From the NCBI GenBank assembly GCA_004555535.1, contig SFHU01000019.1:1-31608 (forward strand): a stretch of 31,608 nt of DNA, in the 5' to 3' direction. This document shows, piece after piece, positions 22,851-28,575 of this stretch. A model generated the notes under the pieces. That model worked only from the letters and a program-made list of their open reading frames with translations. It made no database searches and was not told the DNA's origin. How positions within the stretch are numbered: the stretch's first letter is position 1; every line of letters begins with the position of its first letter. Both the position numbers and the translations under genes were made by a program. Source of the stretch: Clostridiales bacterium. GTDB taxonomy: Bacteria > Bacillota > Clostridia > Christensenellales > Aristaeellaceae.

Positions 22851-24805
22851 TACGTCCTCGAGGTGATGACATACACGACCGTGTAGAGCGCGGCGAAGAG
22901 CGCGAAGGAGACGAGCGTCGTCAGCGCGAGCAGGCGCGTGTTCGTCAGGCCGAAGGCGATGAGCAGCTTGCCGATCATCGGGAAGGCGAAGGCCGTGTGC
23001 ACGCCGGAGGCGAGCAGCGGCAGGAAGAAGACCGTCAGCAGCTGCGAGTTGACGCTTTTGCGGATCATCTCCCGCGAGAGGCCGACCTTGCGCATGATGT
23101 CGTAATTGGCTTGATCCTCAAAGCCCTCGGTGATCTGCTTGTAGTACATGCTCAGCACGGCGGCGCAGAGGAACGCGGCGCTGAGCATCGCGCCCAGGAA
23201 GAGAAAGCTCGCGCAGCTGGAGAGGTAGTCCGCCCGGTTGTCCGCGCGGCAGGCGATGCCGGTGTCAAGCCCCTGCGCGCCCAGGGCGCCTGCCAGCTTC
23301 CCGGCCAGCGCGGACTGCGCCGCCTCGTCGAGCCCCGTGTCAAAGGCGTATTCGGCGGTGATATGGGTGGGCAGGCTGCCGTCGCCCAGCGTCAGGCGCC
23401 CTGCCTGAACGGCCTCAAGGTCGGCCATGCCGGGCACGACGAGCAGCAGGGAATCGACGACGTCCGGATCGACGAACGTCGGGGGCAGGGCGATGCCGGT
23501 CTGCGCGAGGGCGTAGGTGATCTCACCAAAGAGCGTCACATGGCCGGACAGATAGCGCGTCAGCGTGTCGCCCGCCAGCGCCTCGCCGGGGGAGAGCGTC
23601 AGCTGCGTGCCCATCAGCGCGTTGTAATCCTCAAGCGGCAGGAGCGTCACGACGCAGAGCCGGTCGTTTGTGTCATCGCCGGGGAGGACGGTGTCCCCGT
23701 GCAGGCGGCCTGCAAAGGTGAGCGTGCGCTGGGCGGACACGCGAAGAGGTGTCACGCCCTCCGCCTCAAGCAGCGCCTCGCAGGGCGCGGACAATGCGTC
23801 GGCGGGCAGCGCCTCGTCCGAATCGAGGCTGACGGTCAGCTCGCGCGGAAAGCGGGTTCTGAGCATGTCCTCCGCACCGACATACAGGCAAAGCACGCTC
23901 GAGAGCGTCACCAGCACCATCGTGGAGAGGATGCAGATGACGCAGAGCGACGCGCCGCTGCGCATCATGCGGTAGCGCATGCCGGAGACGGAGATGAAGT
24001 GGTTCGGCCTGTAGTAGTAGCCCTTGTTCTTCTGCATCAGGCCGAGCAGGAAGACGCTGCCGCTCTCAAAGCAGAGCGCCGTGCCGCCGATGACCAGCAG
24101 GACGGCGATGAAGAAGAGGGAGAGCGCCTCCATGGCGTTGCGCGTCGAGACGGCCATGACATAGCCCGCCACGAGCATCGCCGCGCCCAGCAGCGCGTAG
24201 AGCGGCAGAAGGCGCGGCGGCTTGTCGCCGGCCCGGCTGCTCTCCATCAGCCTAAGCGGGCTGGAGCGCAGGACATGGACGATTGAGCGCAGCGCGATGA
24301 GCGCGTAAATCGCCAGGAAGAGGAGCGCCATGTCCGCAAGCATGCGGGGCGAGAGGGAGAAGCTGCCCTCCGCTGCCTGGCCGCACAGGCGCAGCAGCCC
24401 GAGCTGAAAGAGCTTGGCCAGCAGCGCGCCCAGCAGCAGCCCAAGGGCGATGGAGACTGCCGCGCACAGCAGCGTCTCCCAAAGCACGACATGGGCGACG
24501 TGGCGCTTGCTCATGCCCAGCATGTTGTACAGGCCCAGTTCGCGGTTGCGCTGCTTCATCAGAAACGAGCTCGTGTAGAGCAGGAAGATCGCGGAGAAGA
24601 GGATCATGACCCAGATGCCGAAATTCAGCATCATGACCAGGCTGTCGCCGCCGGGCATCGAGCGGATGGCCGGGTCGCCGGTCAGGTAGGCGAGCACGGT
24701 GGTGATGGCGGCCATCGCGCAGCCGGAGAGCAGATAGGGCGCGTACAGGCGGCGCTGCTTGCGGATGTTGTCCGCGGCCAGGCGCGCATACAGCGAGAGA
24801 TTCAT
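22817..24805 (-). CDS. bceB: Bce-type ABC transporter permease (antimicrobial-peptide sensing/detoxification)
   Basis: A 662-aa BceB-family permease with FtsX-like membrane domains. An N-terminal helix (about 22-45) and the conserved FLMKQRNRELGLYNMLGMSKR coupling region (about 81-101) are visible. About seven helices precede a ~220-residue extracellular domain (roughly residues 310-535), the hallmark of Bce transporters that recognise cell-wall-active peptides. Three more helices follow, ending near residue 660. It overlaps bceA by four bases (ATGA). In this family, transporter and kinase form a sensory complex that measures transport flux, and the kinase and regulator genes are only about 1.3 kb upstream here. 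Bacitracin or a lantibiotic is a likely ligand class, but this is inferred. Confidence 0.88.
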   Translation of the reverse strand: MNLSLYARLAADNIRKQRRLYAPYLLSGCAMAAITTVLAYLTGDPAIRSMPGGDSLVMMLNFGIWVMILFSAIFLLYTSSFLMKQRNRELGLYNMLGMSKRHVAHVVLWETLLCAAVSIALGLLLGALLAKLFQLGLLRLCGQAAEGSFSLSPRMLADMALLFLAIYALIALRSIVHVLRSSPLRLMESSRAGDKPPRLLPLYALLGAAMLVAGYVMAVSTRNAMEALSLFFIAVLLVIGGTALCFESGSVFLLGLMQKNKGYYYRPNHFISVSGMRYRMMRSGASLCVICILSTMVLVTLSSVLCLYVGAEDMLRTRFPRELTVSLDSDEALPADALSAPCEALLEAEGVTPLRVSAQRTLTFAGRLHGDTVLPGDDTNDRLCVVTLLPLEDYNALMGTQLTLSPGEALAGDTLTRYLSGHVTLFGEITYALAQTGIALPPTFVDPDVVDSLLLVVPGMADLEAVQAGRLTLGDGSLPTHITAEYAFDTGLDEAAQSALAGKLAGALGAQGLDTGIACRADNRADYLSSCASFLFLGAMLSAAFLCAAVLSMYYKQITEGFEDQANYDIMRKVGLSREMIRKSVNSQLLTVFFLPLLASGVHTAFAFPMIGKLLIAFGLTNTRLLALTTLVSFALFAALYTVVYVITSRTYYRIVAGAENG

Positions 24806-25566
24806 GCGCGATCACCGCCCGTCGTCAGCAGCGTCAGCGTGTCCGCGATCTTCTGGTACATGGCCTCGCGGCTGATGTCGCCGCGGTAGAGCTGATGGAA
24901 GACCGCGCCGTCCTTGATGAAGAGGACGCGCGAGGCATGACAGGCCGCGCGGACGGAGTGCGTGACCATCAGCAGCGTCTGTCCGCAGGCGTTGATCTGG
25001 GAAAAGAGCGAGAGCAGCTCCTCGGAGGCGCGGGAATCGAGCGCGCCCGTCGGCTCGTCGGCGAGCACGAGGCGTGGATTGGTGATCAGCGCCCGCGCGA
25101 CGGCGGCGCGCTGCTTCTGTCCGCCGGAGACCTCGTAGGGATATTTGTCCAGCAGCTCGCCGATGCCCAGACGGGCGGAAAGGCGCGCCGCGCGCGGCTC
25201 CATGTCCATCGGGCTCATGCCCGAGAGCACGAGCGGCAGCAGGATGTTGTCGCGCAGGGTGAAGGTATCCAGCAGGTTGAACTCCTGGAAGACGAAGCCG
25301 AGGTGCTCGCGGCGAAACGCCGCCAGCTCCCGCTCCGGCACGGACGCCATGTCCCGCCCGCCGAGGCGCACCTGCCCGCCCGTGGGCTTTGCAAGGCCCG
25401 CGAGGATGTTGAGCAGCGTCGTCTTGCCCGAGCCGGATTCGCCCATGATGGCGACGAACTCGCCCTCCTCGACCTGAAAGGTCACATCCGTCAGCGCCTG
25501 AACGGCTGCGCCGCCCATGCGCGTTCTGTATGTCTTTTTGAGCTGATTGACTTCAAGTATCGGCAT
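24802..25566 (-). CDS. bceA: Bce-type ABC transporter ATP-binding protein
   Basis: A 254-aa ATPase partner of bceB. Walker A is GESGSGKTT (42-50), the Q-loop region is FQEFNLLDTFTLRDN, the signature is SGGQKQRAAVARAL and Walker B is LVLADEPTGALDS. All are intact and typical of the MacB/Bce class. I chose ATG 25566, with AGGAGGA eight bases upstream; the longer frame to 25596 lacks support. The stop overlaps the start of bceB. Control is expected through the operator at 25705-25720, bound by the response regulator encoded at 27151. Confidence 0.92.
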   Translation of the reverse strand: MPILEVNQLKKTYRTRMGGAAVQALTDVTFQVEEGEFVAIMGESGSGKTTLLNILAGLAKPTGGQVRLGGRDMASVPERELAAFRREHLGFVFQEFNLLDTFTLRDNILLPLVLSGMSPMDMEPRAARLSARLGIGELLDKYPYEVSGGQKQRAAVARALITNPRLVLADEPTGALDSRASEELLSLFSQINACGQTLLMVTHSVRAACHASRVLFIKDGAVFHQLYRGDISREAMYQKIADTLTLLTTGGDRA

Positions 25567-25643
25567 GATATGCTGTCCTCCTGTATGGCTTTTCACACCG
25601 GGCGGCAGGGGCCCAAGCGAACGCCGCGCCGGCTGATGGGGAT

Positions 25644-25649
25644 ATGATA
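25644..25649 (-). promoter_or_regulatory. Putative -10 of the bceAB promoter
   Basis: TATCAT on the minus strand. The -35 at about 17-18 bp is not conserved (AGCGCT/TAGCGC), consistent with a promoter that depends on an activator. Confidence 0.5.
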
Positions 25650-25681
25650 GCGCAAGGCGGCCTTGCAGCGCTATCGATCTG

Positions 25682-25720
25682 CCTTACAGTTTGGCGGCGC
25701 ATGGCTTACACTTTTGTAAG
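25682..25720 (-). promoter_or_regulatory. BceR-type operator: perfect inverted repeat plus a half site
   Basis: CTTACA-N4-TGTAAG (25705-25720) is a perfect inverted repeat that fits the TnACA-N4-TGTAA consensus known for BceR-like regulators. A further half site (CTGTAAGG on the minus strand, 25689-25682) lies one linker closer to the promoter, matching the main-plus-secondary-site arrangement described for this family. Confidence 0.85.
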
Positions 25721-25753
25721 ATAGGGACAGGACGAAGCCGGCCCGCTTCTGCC

Positions 25754-25782
25754 TTGACAGAAACGGGCCGATGGCGTACAAT
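25754..25782 (+). promoter_or_regulatory. Consensus promoter of the short antisense-type RNA
   Basis: TTGACA (25754-25759), exactly 17-bp spacer, TACAAT (25777-25782): eleven of twelve consensus bases, the best promoter in the window. It faces a short non-coding stretch that ends at the hairpin 25848-25883. Confidence 0.85.
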
Positions 25783-25796
25783 GTAGGCAGGAAGGT
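25783..25796 (+). repeat. 14-bp inverted repeat, left copy (shared 5' end of both RNAs)
   Basis: GTAGGCAGGAAGGT occurs here on the plus strand and at 26053-26040 on the minus strand. It therefore sits at or next to the 5' end of each of two convergent transcripts. It could be the terminal repeat of a small inserted element or a shared RNA leader. Confidence 0.75.
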
Positions 25797-25883
25797 TCAC
25801 GAGCCTTCGGGGTGGTCTTCACCCACAGCAGCTCTGACTGGGGCTACAAAACCGCCGGCAGGTGAGCTCTGCAGGCGGTTTTT
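25789..25883 (+). ncRNA. Candidate antitoxin RNA (about 95 nt) convergent with a small toxin-like gene
   Basis: Lies between the consensus promoter at 25754-25782 and the terminator at 25848-25883, with no ORF bearing a ribosome-binding site. Predicted local hairpins are GAAGG...CCTTC and GGGTG-GTCTT-CACCC. It overlaps the 3' end of the toxin mRNA at least across the shared terminator, and completely if that mRNA reads through. A short RNA paired with a 30-aa hydrophobic peptide gene is the layout of type I toxin-antitoxin loci such as par (fst) and txpA/ratA. The antitoxin role is inferred. Confidence 0.65.
25848..25883. terminator. Shared bidirectional terminator of toxin mRNA and antisense RNA
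   Basis: AAAACCGCC (25848-25856) pairs with GGCGGTTTT (25874-25882), with an inner GCAG/CTGC stem. TTTTT follows on the plus strand and TTTTG on the minus strand. Confidence 0.85.
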
Positions 25884-25889
25884 AAATGC

Positions 25890-25982
25890 TTATCGCTTTT
25901 TAAAGGATATACACAGCGCAATGACGCTGAGCGTAAATCCGGCGATTGTCAGCAACGTATTGAGCAACTCTACGTTGGTCAT
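25890..25982 (-). CDS. 30-aa hydrophobic peptide, type I toxin-like (holin-like/Fst-TxpA class)
   Basis: A 30-residue peptide, starting MTNVELLNTLL and ending CISFKKR. A short polar start is followed by one transmembrane-length hydrophobic stretch (about residues 6-26) and a basic tail. The pattern (Met-Thr, Glu at 5, Leu repeats, Gly-Phe in the middle, Lys-Lys at the end) resembles the putative holin-like toxins of Bacillota. GAGGTGAT five bases upstream of ATG 25982 is a very strong ribosome-binding site. A promoter (TTGCTT-N17-TATGAT) gives an mRNA of about 200 nt ending at the shared terminator. The segment is visibly more AT-rich than its neighbours. It lies between bceS and bceA. Toxicity is not shown; a small regulatory membrane peptide acting on the Bce proteins is the main alternative. 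Confidence 0.72.
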   Translation of the reverse strand: MTNVELLNTLLTIAGFTLSVIALCISFKKR

Positions 25983-26039
25983 GACGCATCACCTCTCTTG
26001 TGGTTGTACGCTGCCGCAAGAGAGACCGTCCCGTTGGAT

Positions 26040-26053
26040 ACCTTCCTGCCTAC
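26040..26053 (-). repeat. 14-bp inverted repeat, right copy
   Basis: Minus-strand GTAGGCAGGAAGGT, identical to 25783-25796 on the plus strand. It begins at the predicted start of the toxin mRNA. Confidence 0.75.
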
Positions 26054-26060
26054 GCATACC

Positions 26061-26089
26061 ATCATAGCACCTTTTTGGGACGGAAGCAA
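26061..26089 (-). promoter_or_regulatory. Promoter of the toxin-like gene
   Basis: TTGCTT (26089-26084), 17-bp spacer, TATGAT (26066-26061) on the minus strand. The -35 coincides with the T-rich tail of the hairpin at 26091-26107. Confidence 0.7.
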
Positions 26090-26090
26090 G

Positions 26091-26154
26091 AAGGCGAGCG
26101 GCGCCTTTTCAGTTGGCAATCATTGGAGCAGGGGAGTCTCGGTTCGGGACTCCC
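26091..26154 (-). terminator. Two hairpins ending the bceRS transcript
   Basis: AGGGAGTC / GACTCCC (26154-26132) starts at the bceS stop codon but has no T-tract. AAGGCG / CGCCTT (26107-26091) follows with the tail CTTGCTT. Together they should separate bceRS from the toxin-like gene. Confidence 0.6.
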
Positions 26155-27140
26155 TATTCCTTTTCCAGCGCCCGGCTGGAAAGACCGATCTCCATGCGCG
26201 TGCCCCGGCCCACCTCGCTTTGGCAGCGCAGCGTGTGGCCGAGGTTTTTGCACACGCGCCCGCAGAGGTAGAGCCCGATGCCGCTGGCGCGCTTGTCCGC
26301 GCGGCCATTGAGGCCCGTGAAGCCCTGGTCGAAGATGCGCGGGATGTCCTCCTTGGCGATGCCGATGCCCGTGTCCTCGACGCAGAGCGTCATCGGCGCG
26401 TCGAGGCCGATGTGCACCTCGCCGCCGGCGGGCGTGTACTTGACCGCGTTGGAGAGCAGCTGCTCCAGCACAAACGCCAGCCATTTTTCGTCGGTCAGCG
26501 CCTCCCCGGGCAGCGGGTCGACGCGCAGGCGCAGGCGCTTGGCGATGAACTGCGGCGCGAACTTGCGCGCGCAGCTGCGAACAAGCGGCTCCAGCGGCAC
26601 GCGGGCAAAGACGTAGTCCGTCGCGCTGCCGTCCAGGCGCAGATAGCACATCGCCATCTCGACATAGCGCTCCACGCGCGAGAGCTCCGAGGCAAGCGCG
26701 CGGGCGTCGGCATCGTCCCGCCCGGCGAGCATCAGGCGCATGGCGGCGATGGGCGTTTTGATCTGGTGCGCCCAGATGGTATAATAGCCGATGCGCTCGC
26801 TGCAGCGGTCCTCTGTCTCGCTGCTCGCGGCCTCGCGGCTGGCGAGGGCGTCCAGAAGCAGCGCCTGCAGCGCGTCCTCGACGCCGTCCAGCGATGCGGG
26901 CAGGCTGTCCGCGCAGACGGAGGCGGCGTCCTGGCCGAGGTAGAGCCGCCTGCGGCGCTCATGACGATAAAAATCCGCCAGGAGCAGCGGCAGATAGACG
27001 ACGGCGCACAGCAGCGCCGCATAGAGAAGCGCCCCGAAGGGCAGCGCAAACAGCGCGAGCACCAGGGTGAAGACCAGCACAAACACGGCGGGGAGCAGGA
27101 CGACCCTTCGCCCGCGCAGATAGGCGAAAAACGCGAGCAT
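26154..27140 (-). CDS. bceS: Bce-type intramembrane-sensing histidine kinase
   Basis: A 328-aa sensor kinase. Two helices (about 13-30 and 35-54) with almost nothing outside the membrane mark the intramembrane-sensing class, which takes its signal from the BceAB transporter. The dimerisation/phosphotransfer box is YYTIWAHQIKTPIAAM with H125, the form typical of BceS. The ATP-binding domain shows QLLSNAVKYTPAGG (N box), VEDTGIGIAKEDIPRIFDQGF (G1/F boxes, part of a longer run) and ASGIGLYLC (G2). The start ATG 27140 follows the bceR stop by ten bases, and its Shine-Dalgarno begins in that stop (TAGGAGG). Confidence 0.92.
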   Translation of the reverse strand: MLAFFAYLRGRRVVLLPAVFVLVFTLVLALFALPFGALLYAALLCAVVYLPLLLADFYRHERRRRLYLGQDAASVCADSLPASLDGVEDALQALLLDALASREAASSETEDRCSERIGYYTIWAHQIKTPIAAMRLMLAGRDDADARALASELSRVERYVEMAMCYLRLDGSATDYVFARVPLEPLVRSCARKFAPQFIAKRLRLRVDPLPGEALTDEKWLAFVLEQLLSNAVKYTPAGGEVHIGLDAPMTLCVEDTGIGIAKEDIPRIFDQGFTGLNGRADKRASGIGLYLCGRVCKNLGHTLRCQSEVGRGTRMEIGLSSRALEKE

Positions 27141-27150
27141 ACGCGGCCTC

Positions 27151-27819
27151 CTATTCGATGATATAGCCCATGCCCTTGCGGGTTTCGATCAGGCCGCTCA
27201 GGCCGAAGGCGTCGAGCTTCTTGCGCAGGCGGTTGACGTTGACGCTCAGCGTGTTCTCGTCCACGAAGCTGTCCGTCTCCCAGAGGCGCTCCATCAGCGC
27301 CTCGCGGCTGACGATCTGCCCGCGCCGCTCCAGCAGCGTCTGCAGAATCCCGTATTCGTTGCGCGAGAGCGGCAGGCGGCTGCCCGCATAGATGAGCGAG
27401 GCGTCCGACGCTCTGAGCGTCGCGCCACGCGCCGTCAGCGCGGGCATGCCGGAAAAGTCGTAGGCCCGGCGAAGCAGCGCCAGCAGCTTGGCGTGCAGCA
27501 CGGTCAGGTCAAACGGCTTGGCGATGAAATCGTCAGCGCCCAGGGTCATGGCGGTGACGATGTTCAGGTTGTCCGAGGCACTGGAGAGGAAGACGACCGG
27601 CACGCCCGAGACGCGGCGGATCTCGCGGCACCAGTGATAGCCGTCAAAGAGCGGCAGCGAGAGATCCAGCAGCACGAGCTGCGGGTCAAACGCGGAGAAC
27701 GTCTCCATGACGCGGGCAAAATCCTCGCAGGCGCGCACGGAAAAGCCCCAGGAGGCGATGTGGCGCGAGAGCTCCGCGGCGATGGCGGCGTCGTCCTCGA
27801 CGATCAGAATGCGGTACAT
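27151..27819 (-). CDS. bceR: Bce-type OmpR/PhoB-family response regulator
   Basis: A 222-aa two-domain regulator. In the receiver domain the acidic pocket is VEDD (8-10), the phosphorylated aspartate is D52 (VLLDLSLP) and the conserved lysine is K101 (FIAKPF). The C-terminal winged helix ends with NTLSVNVNRLRKKLDAFGL and RKGMGYII, typical of the OmpR group. I chose ATG 27819, with GGGAGGGGG upstream; the longer frame runs through the promoter. It is the likely binder of the TTACA-N4-TGTAA site in front of bceA. Adjacent kinase and transporter genes on the same strand complete the module. Confidence 0.92.
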   Translation of the reverse strand: MYRILIVEDDAAIAAELSRHIASWGFSVRACEDFARVMETFSAFDPQLVLLDLSLPLFDGYHWCREIRRVSGVPVVFLSSASDNLNIVTAMTLGADDFIAKPFDLTVLHAKLLALLRRAYDFSGMPALTARGATLRASDASLIYAGSRLPLSRNEYGILQTLLERRGQIVSREALMERLWETDSFVDENTLSVNVNRLRKKLDAFGLSGLIETRKGMGYIIE

Positions 27820-27861
27820 GGCGAATTCCCCCTCCCTGGGCCGGACAGGCCCGGCAGAGTC

Positions 27862-27867
27862 AGTATA
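27862..27867 (-). promoter_or_regulatory. -10 of the bceRS promoter
   Basis: TATACT on the minus strand. A weak -35 (TTTCCT/TTCCTT) lies 16-17 bp upstream. Confidence 0.5.
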
Positions 27868-27919
27868 GCAAAGCGCACGCCAAAAGGAAAGGGCTTCTTT
27901 GAACGCAGTGACGCGGCCC

Positions 27920-27948
27920 TTGCTTTTTGGCGGGCGAGCGGGTATAAT
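27920..27948 (+). promoter_or_regulatory. Promoter of the DUF1292 gene
   Basis: TTGCTT (27920-27925), 17-bp spacer, TATAAT (27943-27948), 40 bp upstream of the ATG. Confidence 0.75.
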
Positions 27949-27987
27949 GAAGCGGCATGGCAACCATGCGGACAGGAGGTTTTAGCG

Positions 27988-28314
27988 ATGACGCCCGAGG
28001 AAATGGAAGAGCGCGACGTGGTGGAGTTTACCGACGAGGCCGGCAACACCCTGCTGCTCGAGGTGATGGACTATTTCTTCTACAACGGCGAGGAATTCGC
28101 CGCGCTGTGCGACGCCAAGGAAAACCCGTCGGACGACGATCCCGACGACGATCCGGTATATATCATGAAGATCAACGCCTTCACCGATGAAAACGGCGAG
28201 GAGATGGAGGAGTTTGTCCCGCCCGACGAGGCACTGATGGAGAAGCTCATCCAGATCGTCCGCACGCGCTTTGACGAGGATGGAGAAGACGGCGAAGAGG
28301 ACGGCGAGGAATAA
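27988..28314 (+). CDS. DUF1292 family protein (YrzB-like)
   Basis: A 108-aa acidic cytoplasmic protein. The N-terminal VVEFTDEAGNTLLLEVMDYF and the following YNGEEFAALCDAKEN match the DUF1292 pattern, a small domain common in Bacillota with no established function. The C-terminus is an acidic tail (EDGEDGEEDGEE). AGGAGGT precedes ATG 27988. Its relatives usually sit in the yrrK-yrzB or mltG region, but here it stands between bceR (divergent) and uvrC, with its own promoter and a run of hairpins after it. Confidence 0.85.
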   Translation: MTPEEMEERDVVEFTDEAGNTLLLEVMDYFFYNGEEFAALCDAKENPSDDDPDDDPVYIMKINAFTDENGEEMEEFVPPDEALMEKLIQIVRTRFDEDGEDGEEDGEE

Positions 28315-28318
28315 AACC

Positions 28319-28480
28319 GACGGGACGGGATACCGTCCCGCCCGGATTGCCGGTTAAAGCGCTTTCTCCCCCCCGAAGGGGGAGAAAGCATGTAAATCAT
28401 TTCCCGAAAAGGGAGTATGGAAAGCACCGGCAGAAGCGGACAGACTGAGGACGGGACGGGAAATGCCGTCCCGCTTTTGG
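28319..28480. repeat. Run of three hairpins between the DUF1292 gene and uvrC
   Basis: Hairpin 1 (28321-28340) and hairpin 3 (28452-28473) have identical eight-base stems, CGGGACGG / CCGTCCCG, so they form a direct repeat about 131 bp apart. Between them, 28361-28389 is a twelve-base perfect stem (GCTTTCTCCCCC / GGGGGAGAAAGC). Only hairpin 3 has a T-rich tail (CTTTTGG) and could terminate transcription. Confidence 0.75.
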
Positions 28481-28575
28481 TTTGCGCGCGGGAAAACGAG
28501 GTGCGCATAAAGGAATCTTGAACCGGATGATGACCTCAGCCCACGGAGGTGAAAGCGGCCCCGGCCGCGGATGTG

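Noticed and set aside
25789..25883. Small SRP RNA or tRNA-like gene
   Set aside because: No SRP tetraloop region (GGAAG with the conserved partner bases) and no cloverleaf or CCA end; the fold is a few local hairpins and a terminator.
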